From Notospermus geniculatus (lineage: Eukaryota > Nemertea > Pilidiophora > Heteronemertea > Lineidae): a stretch of 64,000 nucleotides of DNA. This document shows, piece by piece, positions 20,132 through 32,100 of the stretch (position 1 is the first letter of the stretch; every line of letters begins with the position of its first letter). The position numbers and the translations under genes are program-made. Location of the stretch: the NCBI GenBank assembly GCA_002633025.1, contig NMRB01000518.1, forward strand, positions 129,884 through 193,883, in the 5' to 3' direction. The notes under the pieces are model-generated. The model was given only the letters and a program-made list of their open reading frames with translations, was not told the origin of the DNA and searched no databases.

Positions 20132-20689
20132 AACTTTTTTCTTTCAAAAAAAGTGTTCAGCAGGAGCTCACCAGCGGATGTTGACACCCTGACGGCTCGA
20201 AGACAAATAAGGTGGCGCCCTCCTGGCCTCATGGGGTCTATCATGGTCTGAGCCTGTGTTTGCAGGGCGTTTGCAATTCTCTTGCTCGTCGCACGGGGGC
20301 TTTTTGTTCGTTCACGTCAGCTGTAAGACTGTTTATGCATACCACATAAGAAAAGGGCAATTCTTAGGACAAAACTTAAGAGAAATTCTTTGATTTGAGG
20401 GAAATTTTACACTTAAGATGTTTTATGCACACGGTCCTGATCCGGATTATACTTTCGCCCGGCAATTTCATAGGTGTGGACAGAATAATGCCGGGCTAAA
20501 ACGTTTACTGAGCCCACCGACAGGTGTCGGTCTGCTAAAATTGAATGGGTGGTGTGTCTATAAATAGCATGGCCAGCGTTCAATATCGTAAGACGAATAA
20601 TAGGTGTGGACAGGAAATTCAATGGATCCGGGTTAAATTCGAACCCGGGCCTGGAAAAATTGCATTAGGTGTAAACACAGCTATTATTA

Positions 20690-22356
20690 CAGTGTATCTT
20701 GATTTATGGATTCTGAAACCGCAATACATGTATTACGCTAGGATAGTGCAGGCTTATTCATAGTTATGTGTACAATCTTGGTCAGAAGTTATCAGCCACG
20801 GGATATTTGTAAATTACATCATGATCCCCCAATATTTCTTCACCAATTTTTGATGCATGGAAGTTATATGATTTTTCCACCATTTGTCGTAATGATTTTT
20901 TCTGATCAATAGGCTGACTTTGGTTTAACCGTTGTTCGAAGTTTGCCGATCAGATAGAGATTTTGCCATTTTGGAAACTCCGCAATTGCTGAAAATTTTC
21001 ACCCGTAAAATCTTCCAGTGTCTGTGTAGATGGATGTCACCACCTAATATTTTCAAACGATTTGATTTTGGCAGCTTTTTGGGATTTTAGCACTCTGCTT
21101 TCAAGTCCAGTGAGCAGCACTCTGAAAAGACCCCTCGAGTTCTACTATGTTCATATTGAGAAAAAAAATCCAATCAGGGTTTCCTGTAGTCAGGCCGGTG
21201 TAAAGTCGCTGAGTGTTTCTGTAGCTCAGTGTTCTCCCTCGAAACATCACATAAAAAGTCCCTTCAAATCCGACCCCCCCCCCCGAAGTGCGGGCAATTG
21301 GTATTTATTTGAGATCCTACATTAACTCCCATTACAATGTTTATGGGCTTCTATTACAAATTCAAGTGTGCATGCACTGCTAACTTTTTCCTCGTCCGTT
21401 TTAGACCCTATAAATGTATTACCAATAGATAGAAATATGGCACCTCTTAGATAGGCATGATTAGAACATCATTAAACTCGTATTTGTTGTAAAAATAGCC
21501 AATTTGTTGATTTTGGGCAAAATATTGTGTAATATGTCATTTCTACTACACAGCGACAGCATATAATGTTCAAATCAAGCCTATCTCACGGTAGAAGCCT
21601 AAAACCTTCACCTATACCTAGGTTGGTTATCAAGGATGAGCTTTCAGATTACACAGTGACCTTGAAGGACAGAGGTCAAGGTCAAGGTCAAACAGTTCTA
21701 AAGTGGAAATCTGCTCAGAATTTCGGGAGAAAACAAATTAGAAGCCCGAACTGACCACTCTCCTATAAGTTTAATCACGGATGCCTGTTCCATTTACGCA
21801 ATATTTCTCCAGGTGAGAGGTCAAGGTCACTGTCAACCATCACAGACACCCCCATGAGATAAGTCAGAACCTGGTGATGGTGGAAACCTAAAACCTCCAC
21901 CTACACCTAGGTTATCAAAGATGACCTTTCCGATTACGCAATAACCTTTAAGGTCAGAAGTTAAGGTCAAGGCAAGGTCAAACAGTTCTAAAATGCAAAT
22001 TTACACAGAATTTGAGGGGAAAACTAATTAGAAGCCTGTATTAACCATCTCCTATAGGTTTAATCAAGGACCCCTGTTCCAGTTACGCAATACTTCTGAA
22101 GGTCAGAGGTCAAAGTCACAGTTAACTAGCTCGAGAATAGTAAACTTTTCATCGGAAACCATTCACATCACTCTGATGTCCTCTTCTTGTTTTGTAACGT
22201 CTTTATTTGCGGTTATAACCGCCCATAGTTGGATCACGAAGTTGCCCTGCTGGAAATCTTGGTAAACATTTGTGTGTCTGTCCTATATTACTAGGCCTAT
22301 GACATTCAAAATACTGTCGATATGATATCCTGTGTTTTTGTTCGAACGGCACGAAT
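20690..22356. repeat. Spacer with AGGTCA-bearing repeats (21590-22110)
   Basis: Two diverged units at 21590-21840 and 21890-22110 share AAAACCTYCACCTAYACCTA, CAGTTCTAAARTG and AGGTCAAGGTCA runs. A further inverted unit appears at about 26790-27010. The remainder has no supported gene. The C tract at 21277-21285 is a simple repeat. Confidence 0.55.
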
Positions 22357-23510
22357 GTAAATGTGGGTGTAGGTCTTGGAATTATCCTTCTATCTATCAT
22401 ACATTTTGAGATATCAAAAGAAATAGATATTTACATAGTCGCCATCTTGGAATCCAAGATGGCAGCATAGTCACCATCTTGGAATCCAAGATGGCTGCCA
22501 TACCAGGGCATTTTGTCCCGGGCTTCCGGGCTTAGCCTTAAAATGTCATCCAACTCTCCCAATGCCCTACGCGCTTGATCAACATATCTTCAGGATTAGT
22601 AGCTAGGGCACACGGCGTTCGGTATGGTGGCCATCTTGGAATCCAATATGGCGGACATGTGACGTCATATCCGATGGCACCATTCGAATCGGCGACCCCG
22701 AAAATGTGGGTATATGTCTTGGAATTATGCTTCTGTCTCTGTTAGAATTCAAGATATGTGGAAAAAGGTGTCCAAGATGGCGGCCATATTGGAATCCAAG
22801 ATGGCGGCTCTCAGGGGGCGATTTCGTCGGGGCTCCCATCCTTAAATCGAAAGATATGGTGAAATCTACATCTGCGCCAAATTTGGTGTTTTTATCACAA
22901 AATGAACGATGGGTCGACTTAGCCTCCCTACTATACCGCCTTTAGGCGACGTCATTTTTTTCACAATTTGACGTCACGCTGGAACCTCATATCGGATGTT
23001 TGATAAGCCCGTTATCAGGAATGCGCGTGATGCCATCGGAGAACTTTACATTTTTTTAAAGATAATTGGTAGGAGATATTTTTGAATAGAAAAATCCCCG
23101 AAAAATATTTGACAGAAGAGAGGGCGTTGCCGTTATTGGAGCGGCAAAAAATAATTTTCGGCGAAAATTTGCCAAATTTTGATTTGACCTTGACCTTTAA
23201 CAATGACCTTGACCATATTTGGATTCGCTGATAATCTGAAAACCAAGATCATGTCTTCAAACATATGATTAGCCATTTCAGCGGTTAAAATATCACCATT
23301 AAGTCCTCAGAAAACGGCTATGACAGAAATACGCGATTTTCACCACTGGTTGCCATGGAAACCGCAATATTTCAAATTGCCCAATGATGCCAAAGTGGCA
23401 TCAGACGGATTCTGGTACAGGGGACCTTGAAGTTATAGAAAATGCAAAAAAATTGCGTCCGGACCCTATTGCAACCTTATGTCCGAAAATCGGGTTTGGC
23501 AAACGGACTA
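22357..23510. repeat. Right arm of the 1.15-kb inverted repeat
   Basis: Reverse complement of 18048-19202, as described there. Outside 23510 the two flanks lose similarity abruptly (CGGACTAAAGGG versus CGGACTACTTGT in the same orientation), which fixes the outer boundary. Confidence 0.9.
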
Positions 23511-24272
23511 AAGGGATTCTTCACTGTTACACCGATCCAGACCAGCACGCCCCTGGCAATAGAGAACAGAAGCAGTCTGGTTCACGGGAAATCCTTTTAT
23601 CCTCGTTTCCAGGTGCCAAATAGCAAATTACAAATTACGAATGTTTATTGTTACCAGTAGATTTTGCATCCAAAGGTTGAAAAGTACAAGAAACTAATGC
23701 TAGGCCTAGAAACAAGAGAAAAGAAGAGGATAAACAGAGTATGAACTCAAACCGACGGTCGTGCATACGAATCAAAATCCTTTTGGCACCGAGGTTGAAA
23801 ATTAGCCATCTAGGGGAGGATCGTGGTACCAATCTCATTGATGATCAGTGATAATACATGTAATAATGGCGATGCGGAACGTGAAATGTGAGTATGACTC
23901 CGATTTTTAAACAACGATTTGTCCATAATTTACAATGTTTGTTTGCTGCTCTGTGTGTTTACATTATTAAAGAACGACCTATAGCTCTTAGTGAAATTGT
24001 TATTTAAGACAATAAAAGACGAGAAACTGAGAATTTATGAGAGGAACAGGTGGGCCTACGCCTACGAACAATATCCACTGCATGACCATGATGACATGAC
24101 CACCATGTACACCACTGTACACAGGCCTATACATACGGCCTAGCCAAGCAGGCATGAAGCCAAGGCCAACTTGTTTACCTAACATTTACATGATGACGTA
24201 GGATAGGCCTGGCTGACTCACACGGCACGGTGTAGCCTAGGCTAGGCCTACATGAGTATTGCGTAATTCAGC
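23511..24272. other. Gene-free stretch
   Basis: No supported coding region or repeat beyond frequent AGGCCTA words near 24200-24260. Confidence 0.4.
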
Positions 24273-24275
24273 TTA

Positions 24276-24689
24276 GGCCACTTAAAATTAATAAATTGTT
24301 TTACATGGCCGCCCGCCTCAATTTTTTGGTGCCGCCTCGATTTTTTTTATATTTTATATTTTTCAAAAAGTCCATTTTTTTCATCCCCAAAACCGTTAGA
24401 GATCGTCAGTGCAAGCTCAGTCATGACGGCAGCAAGTGCCCATGGGGGTGATTTGCTGCCCACAAAGTGGAAAAATGGGAGAGGCAACCAGAAGTGACCC
24501 TCAAAGTATAGAAGGGCTGTACAAAATGTTGAGATATTGAGAAATTAAAAGTAATTTTCCAGTATTGGTGATCTCTACTGTCCTTCTTCTTGTAGGGGAA
24601 AAATATAAAATATAAAATATAAAATGCCCTACTCACCAACATTTCAGAAGTTGGAGTCATGTAAAACAATTTATTAATTTTAAGTGGCC
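24276..24689. mobile_element. 414-bp MITE with TTA duplication
   Basis: GGCCACTTAAAATTAATAAA and its complement bound the element. TTA flanks it on both sides (24273-24275, 24690-24692). The TWA target and GG ends suggest PIF/Harbinger. The interior contains a (TATAAAA)n-like stretch. Confidence 0.8.
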
Positions 24690-24692
24690 TTA

Positions 24693-27352
24693 TCCCCTTG
24701 GCTTTTCAGTTCTGCCATGATTTGCATGTCCGCTGCTGCAGCGCAAGGCCAAGGGCAAGGAAGGTCCTTCTTCTTCTTCTTCTTCTTCCAGATGAGTGCC
24801 AAATTCAACAATTTGAATAATAAGCACTTGTGGTGGTGCGCAGCGTCAACAATAAAAGCTTGGTCGTAGATAAAACAATTGATTCAAGTTAAAAGCTTAG
24901 GTTATAGGCAGTTAGAAGAAGAAGGTCTTTAAAATGATCTAATTTCTCCGCCTTCACGATCTCCTCTGGGAGGTTGTGCCACGCCTTTCAGTTCTTGGAA
25001 AGAAGGAATATTGAAGCGTATCAGTCCTACAAGAGGGTAACTGATACCCACAACTCTAGTTATGGTAACCATATCGACCAGGCATAGCTTCTTTTACGAT
25101 ATGACATTGACGGCTATTGCCTGGTACGTTATGGTTTACCCATATGCTGCCTGTGGTGCATAGTGTATTGGCATGTACTGAACAAAAATCACCAAATGAA
25201 TTACTCCCAAACCTGACCAATTTACTAACGATTAACCGTCGTGAATCCTTTCATTTATCCTCATGTTTCATAGTGGTATTCCCAAAGACTGAAAAATTGG
25301 CACAAATTAGGAAAAAACTTTGATACAAAACTCCGTCGAAATGTCACCAATTCATGTAAACAAGTCGCGAACATGTGGCTGTCACAAGACCCGAGGTCAC
25401 GTGACTGGGCGTAGTCGCTGACACTGAATGAGAACGAGACTAACGTCAACGCCATGACTGCGCAACTGCATTGCGCGAGACTCTCATCATGGCGTGTGGC
25501 GGCCTGTGCATTTAGTTTCGAGGAGTGGATTTCAAAGTCGAATTGGGAAGTAAATAAGGATGGAATTTTACTGAATTCACTCGGATATGGTGTATCGACG
25601 GTAGCTCAACCACACAGCAATACAATATTGTGGATTTTCGTCCTGGTATTGTGAATTAACAGTGCCCGCCCGGAATTCGGGGCGGAGTTGCTCCACAGGG
25701 AATGTATTGGGCGATCTGAGACTCTGTATGCGCGCTATGTAAAAGTCAGTTTGTAAAAGCAAAAGCGGAGCATACAGAGTCCCAGTTACTGAGACTACCA
25801 CAACTCCAACAAGGAAGGTGAGGGTTATAGACATGGCCCTAACGGGACACCCGGTCCAGTTTTCAACCATCTCCTAAAGATCTTTGCAGAAACCAGATTA
25901 AGCACGCCAATAGTTTTATTCTTTTTGGCCATTGGAAAGACAATTACTTCTGGGTATTGGCAATCCAAAAATTTTGGAACCCAAATGATCGAAGATTAAG
26001 AAAAGAGTGATTTCAATGAGACAATCATCAAAAAATGGTCAAAATTCGTGACGTGTGTGCGGCGGGCATGACGTTACATCATTGGCGTCACAACGCAACA
26101 GTTTCCAATGCTTTTCCATGGCAAAACGTGCATAAGGGAAACAGAAGAACTACAACTTCAATCAGTCTGCACATATTTGTTGAGGAGATACACGCCGTGC
26201 TGTTGACACGGGTTAAGTCTACTGGTATTTAGCTACAAGATGAGGGGTCAATTGTTGTGTTAAACTTTCTGGCATTCTCACAATGAGGATTTCAAAATGG
26301 GATGCAAAAACCAACTTGGCAAACATAGCCCCGTAATCAATGGGCCATGTCTATAGGGCCTAGGTGATGAGGGGTTTTTTGGCATTTACCGGTAATGCAA
26401 AACCATCACCCAAACTCTCATCATGCTCGGGATCATGCTCATGAATACTAATAGTAATAGGGCCTATAGTCAGAGTAGGCCTAGGCCTATTCAATAATTC
26501 ATAATCATAGTTTCTTCTCATGTGATCGGAGGCCCTCTCCATCCATTCATGGAGGTACCTCCATCATGCCATGGTCCATTCAGGGCTCAAAAAGTAGCTG
26601 TTTTCATCGCCATTGGCTACAGGATTTTCCTATTTGGCTATAAAGGTTTTTGTCAACTTCGCCATTTGGCTACAAAAATTCTTTGATTTTCACCATTTTA
26701 ATCGCCATAAGTCCTCCATCCAGACACAGTCTCAACAAGAAAAGGACATCGGTGGAGTGATGTCAATGGTTTCCAGTCTTGAAGACAGTGACTTTGACCT
26801 TTGATCTCGAGAAGTTCCTATTAGTATTGGAACAGGCATCCTTGATTAAACCTACCGTACATGTACTGGTAGGAAATGGTTCTATAGTTTTCTCGAGCAG
26901 ATGCATTTTAGAACTGTTTGACCTTGAGCTTGATCTGAGCTTCAAGGCCATTGCGTAATCTGAAAGGTCATCCTTCATAACCTTGGTATACATGTAGGTG
27001 AAGGTTTAAAAGGCTTCTACATGTACCTTCACCAGGTCCCATCAACATTTGTAAACTTTATTTTTATAAATTTTCCAATACTATCGGAAACTCTATAGTT
27101 TAGTATTCCTGCTGTCACTCCTTCTCAAGTGAGTTTGTCAGCAATAAGAACTCGGTCTCAAACCTTGGGTTGTGTATGTAATGTGTAAGTCATTAAAATT
27201 AATCCTTCACCAACATCTTTTCAGATTCCTGTGAAACATCTAAAAAATGCAAGCAGTTCTACTACTTTGGCCTGGGTTTTCGTCTCAAACATTAAATTCT
27301 CTTAAGTTCACATTCCTACTCACAAATCAAATGAGTCTACTTTCATTTGCAG
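24693..27352. other. Upstream region of the death-domain gene, first exon not found
   Basis: The first visible death-domain-gene exon (27353) begins in phase 1, so at least one exon should lie upstream, and I could not identify it. Candidates around 25454-25655 (plus) have an ATG but no donor in the required phase. TTC repeats (24765-24787) and an inverted relative of the 21.6-kb AGGTCA repeat (26790-27010) are present. Confidence 0.4.
25577..25870 (-). CDS. Possible small membrane protein, unidentified
   Basis: A 97-codon minus-strand frame starts MVENWTGCPVRAMSITLTFL. It has one strong hydrophobic segment (TFLVGVVVVSVTGTLYAPLLLL) near the N-terminus and a polar tail. The composition is more protein-like than most frames in the window, and the frame stands alone without splicing. 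I do not recognise a family. Chance remains likely. Confidence 0.25.
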   Translation of the reverse strand: MVENWTGCPVRAMSITLTFLVGVVVVSVTGTLYAPLLLLQTDFYIARIQSLRSPNTFPVEQLRPEFRAGTVNSQYQDENPQYCIAVWLSYRRYTISE

Positions 27353-30300
27353 TCTTAATCAATCAGGACCCAGGCCAGTTGCCTGAAGGACCAATATGGA
27401 GGGTGAAAACAAGCTTGAGCAATTATTCCATCAAGTCGCAGGACAGAATAAATTCAAGTTTTGTACCTATCACTGGTGAGTAAATAGCTCATCTTCTCTA
27501 CTATGACCTCGTTAACTGACCAGTTCAAATACATGTAATCTGTGGTCATGCCTTCCTGATGATAAACTGAGTATGGACCATGGAGAATTTGAGACATGGT
27601 GTTGGTTGACTGTGTTTTGATTGATAGGACTCAAAAGTCACAATTAACCTTAGATCATGGAAATCCAGCAGGAGAGCGTCTTGACTACAAGGGTTGTGAC
27701 ATCACTATGCCCTTTGACTACGCTTGCACAAACCCTTGATGAACTTCGCTGCGGTGAGCTGTTTCCAACCGGGTGTGCCTGTGTGTGCCTGTTTGTGGGC
27801 TGACTCCCATTGTTTAATGTTACTTTATAATAATCGTCTTTGACCATAACATGTAGGTCATTAACACCACATCAGTCTTTCTGAACATCTACCCGGTACC
27901 TTCCCTGTTTTAGAAAATTTCGTTATTCATGCGAGTAGTAGGCCTGAGTAAATTGCAGTTGATAGAATGGCTGGACAATTTGTGACCATCCTCATTCCTA
28001 GTGTCAGTACATTCCTTCCAACCACAAAATACACAGCGGTGGTTTAATTTGGTTGTTGCCAACCTGGGAGCGAGATTGGCTAACAAGTATCCTGATTGGT
28101 GCACGGCAACGCGAGGTGCGAGAGAAACAGAAATCCTGGTGAAGTTCTCCATGGGTTTGTGCGCACGAAGTATGAGGTCTAGTACAGACACATGGCTCAG
28201 TGTTTCCGCCAGAGGGTACGCAGGGTACGCTGTGAGTACCCTCAAAGGAACAGAAAAGGGCCATTTTCTTTAATTTCATGGGGTTTTTTGCTGATTTTTG
28301 AAAACTGCATACCCTCAAAAATATTTCTGGCAGAAACCCTGAGGTGGTAGGCCATGATGGCAGGGGAGTGGAACAGTCCTGATTCTGTTAGAACTGATCA
28401 TTGTCTGAAGAAATGATTCTCCTCTGAATGACTCTTACCCCCGGTACTCTTTCTTCCATTCAGCGTTTTTTCAAAAGGAACCTGATGCCCGTCTGTGTAA
28501 TGGCGACCTTCCAGTGTTGGTGTGTGACCCGGCGATGTTGAACATTCTTCGTCAGAAAACTCAAGAACTTAATGGTTTGTGATAATATTCTTCATCCAAC
28601 ATAAAGCACAAAAGACGACACACAAAATGATAGTATTAACATGAAATTGTCTCCGAGTTTTGCAAATTTTCGACACCAACCAGGGTCTTTCTAAGGCACT
28701 TTCTAGTAGAGATCCCAGAAGTAAATTTGGAGACGACTTTATGTTATAAAATACTATCATCATATAAATAACTAGGAATGGTGTTCAAATTAGTTCTGAG
28801 GGAGAAAAATATTAAATGCCGAAGTTTGTTTTTCATGAGGTGAACAGTGATACATACATGTACCGGTATACATAAGAGATGTGGGGAGGGATCAGAACCT
28901 GGAATCGGTCAATCATGATTGTTACAGAGTCTTGGGGACTAGTCCATGATGTCACAATGGTTCATACTGGTTGCCTTGAGTCACCAGGTTCAATATCTAG
29001 CGGAGTCGCCACTCTGCACGCTCAACTTGTCTGAAAGGATCAAGAAAGTCCTGAATGAGCTACTCTTCGAGTTCCCAGAAAGGTTTCTGGAGAGAGTGGG
29101 GTAATATTGTGAAGTGCTCTGAGGCCGTCTACACTGGAAAACACGTAGCCTCTTCCTTTCCAGTTGTTTAACCAGTGGCACTTTTTAATTCCAGTGTTTC
29201 TTGTAAGTGTTATTAACATGATGAACGAAAACAATGGACAAATGCTGCTGGTTATCCGAGTTGGGGGTGTTACTGCTGAAGATATCATGGGCGTGGCACC
29301 AACGTTATATATGTACTACATGATGGCACCACAACATCGTCTGGATGCTGATATGTATGAAGATAACGATGATGAAAAGCTTGCAGAGGCCATCTTTGAA
29401 AAGTTGTTTGGTGAGTTGATCATGTTCTAATGATTTGAATTCACATTTATTCAATAAATTTTGGTGTTTGCCTGCCTTAATTTTATCGTTTTACTTATGG
29501 AATTCCTCCAGATATAGAAATTGTCATCTTGATGATGATATACTCTCTATCCGGAACTTTAAGACCAGACAATGAGGAACTTCTAGGCCCGCGCAAGTGG
29601 CATTCACCCTAGTAAAAAGCCTATTGTACAATTTGGTCAATCAACCCCAAGCTCTACTCGACGGCGCTGAAGTGAATGGTTGATGAACATGAATTGACTG
29701 GCATTCTGGTCTTAAAGTTCCGGAGATAGAGTATATCGAGGAGGTGACAGTGATGAAATGTACAGGCCGTCTGTTAAAAGTTGAGATAAACTTATTTCCC
29801 TTCAGTTTTGCTAAAACCATGGCTGATAATACTGGGTCCTCTTCCGATTACCGGTCAATCGGCAATTTTCTACAGCAATACGTTTTGGGGCCCGCTGCTG
29901 GGGTGCTTTTCTAATGCCTCATTCGCTGCGATTTGCTGACCATTTCCACTCAACCCTAATCAGAGCCTCACCTGAAGCACTAACGCATACGAACAACCGG
30001 TGACCGGTGATCAGAAGAGGACCCAGTATATATATGTACATGTAGTGTCAAAATATTGTAAGGGATAATCTGAACGACCCTGTTTAGTTTTGGATGTTGC
30101 TACACAATCATATGTGAAATTGTTTCATTGCAGGTTATATTGTGCCTTGTGATGGACAACAAAGCAATAATGCTTGGAATACCCAAGGCACTCTTGCGGC
30201 AAACCAAATTCCAACCCGTCCTGCAAGGGTGAATCAGATCCAGGCTGATGGCAATGGTGACAGTGTAACAGGTTTGTCTATATAAAAATACTTAACCACT

Positions 30301-32100
30301 GAACTGATGATACAAAACTGGCAGTAAACTGGCAGCAGAATTGGAGAGTGTAAAGGAGGAGGAACAAGAGCCCTTAACACGCAAGATGTCTTCAAGTCAC
30401 CTGTCAACATTTGAAAATTTACTTTTATAAATTTTCTATTGCCAATTGGGTTTTTAACTCGGACCTAGGCCCTTGCTTGATCATCATAAAGCTGGCCCCT
30501 GAAAAAAGTACCGGTACTTGGGTGATTGTGCCCTCTTACATGTAGACCAGCATTTCGTGCGTGCATGAAACTATGACAAATCGTAATGTAACACACAGTT
30601 TCACTAAGATGCAATGCTCAGAATGGAATAAGTGATGTGTTTTAACACTGCGACCACACTGATATCAGACATTCAACATTGAAATCAGACCACCTGCCTA
30701 TACTTTGTCATTACTCTTTGCAGAAATGTATCAGTGTCAACAAGGGAATGATAATTTTCAAATGGCACCAGGCCCTCAGCAGTTCAGAGAAGGTTTACAA
30801 CAGACTGATGAGATGCTGAGGGAAGCTTGCTACTCGAAGCAATCATTGTCCCAAGATGTTGAAATCCAGGGAGGTGCAAGATCGGACATGCACGGCCAGT
30901 GTGGTCAAAGGAGAGTTTGTACTCCTTTGTCTGTTGAAGGTAGGTCCACTGTTCCTAGTACATCATAAGCATACATTCCAGTGTGGAACATTTTCATTTA
31001 AGTAGTACATGTAACTGTTTTATATTCCAATTCACTTCTTCAGCTGCTTTTACATTTTCTAAGTAATTACAATCATGTCAGAGATCACTGTTGTCAAACC
31101 AAGACTCATCCAGTGAACTATAAATAAGGCCAAAACCAGAGGTGCTCTGCTGAGGGTTTGAAATGTAATTTAAAAGAAATTTCCCAGAGCACATGTATCC
31201 AATGCTGTCTGCATTGTCATTCGTGCATACTGCTGATGCTGATTGCACCCATTAGTTTACGGTACATGGTTTTCTGCATGATTAAAGGCTACATGTGTGG
31301 GCTGGTAGAAGTATTCTTAATCTGATCTGATCAGCATTTACTTGTATTCAGAAATTCTTCATTTATCTTGCATTGTTTCTTTGGTTGTTATTGCAGAGAG
31401 CCACAATAAACAATCGGGTGCTGCAAGTTATGTACTCCAGTTTCCACCAGCAATTATGACACAAAATCGTGTTCGCCCGCCAGAGCCTACATCTAGACCA
31501 GGTCAGCAAATCAACACTCCATTAGTAGGGAATCCATTTTATGCGGAAGAGGCACCAGGTGAAGCGACATGTCCAAAAACCTTGTCAGATAGCACGATTG
31601 ACGGATACCTATTGAGACCAAGGCAGCAGCATCAAGACAGTCAGAGGCGGACAAATCATTTTCTCCGTTCATCAAACCAGCTTCAGCAACAGAATCAGTA
31701 TCGGCGTCACATTGCTTCTGGTCAGAGGGATGAGAGGAGTCAGTTTGAGTACACAACCGGTCCAGCTGCTGCTGTTGACCCTCCTCGACCTTCCAATGAT
31801 CGCCTGAATGAGAAAATGAAGGATCTCCAAGAAGAGATTCTGTTTGAACTTACCGTGAGCCTAGACCCATGGATTAATGGGAAGAAGAATTGGCGAGTGT
31901 TTGCATCACACAAAGGTATTCCAGGCAGAGTTATCGATTATTTGGAGAAAAAGGGTCATCCTACGCAAGACATGATCAAGCGCGATGAATTCAGAGACTG
32001 CACTGTTGGGCAATTTATGCAGCTCTGTTGCAAGTTTAAAAGAAGAGATGTCATTGAGGATGTTTTTGAGGAGTTTGGTTACTATGAAAACTCATCATGA
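27353..32100 (+). CDS. Death-domain protein, copy 1 (5' end not found)
   Basis: Six plus-strand exons, 27353-27475, 28464-28574, 29195-29410, 30134-30271, 30724-30939 and 31397-32100, join in frame. Every internal intron is phase 1, giving at least 502 codons to a TGA. The upstream start exon is missing. The first part (RINSSFVPITG, VGGVTAEDIMGVAPTLYMYY) is unrecognised. A long polar, Q-rich linker follows (RPRQQHQDSQRRTNHFLRSS). The last 90 residues form a death domain: LDPWINGKKNWRVFASHKGI (the conserved K-W-x-x-x-A helix 1-2 core), DYLEKKGHPTQDM, then CTVGQFMQLC and RRDVIEDVFEEF. Such domains make homotypic contacts in cytosolic apoptosis or immune signalling complexes; that role is inferred. 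The exons from the third onward are repeated at 45.9-48.4 kb. Confidence 0.8.
28198..28341. mobile_element. hAT-like MITE, CAG...CTG ends
   Basis: CAGTGTTTCCGCCAGAGGGT pairs with CTTCTGGCAGAAACCCTG-like sequence at the right end. A related pair of ends bounds 44481-44775 at the junction between the large copies. It is intronic in the death-domain gene. Confidence 0.55.
28939..29105 (+). pseudogene. Possible intronic exon relic
   Basis: In a death-domain-gene intron, a frame reading HQVQYLAESPLCTLNLSERI continues to a TAA at 29103. The second copy has the matching HQVQYPAELPLCTLNLSERI at about 45655 but stops early after IK. The required phase (1) would hit stops in both copies, so it is not part of the main message. 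It could be a dead or alternative exon. Confidence 0.3.

Larger units (their letters stand above)
19331..20684. mobile_element. Nested foldback inside the large inverted repeat
   Basis: The ends ATAGCTGTGTTTACACCTAA and complement bound 1354 bases. Further pairing arms occur at about 19690-19860 and 20160-20325 (shared GACGTGAACGAACAAAAAGC). Near the centre are two divergently oriented tRNA-like modules. No transposase was seen. Confidence 0.65.
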
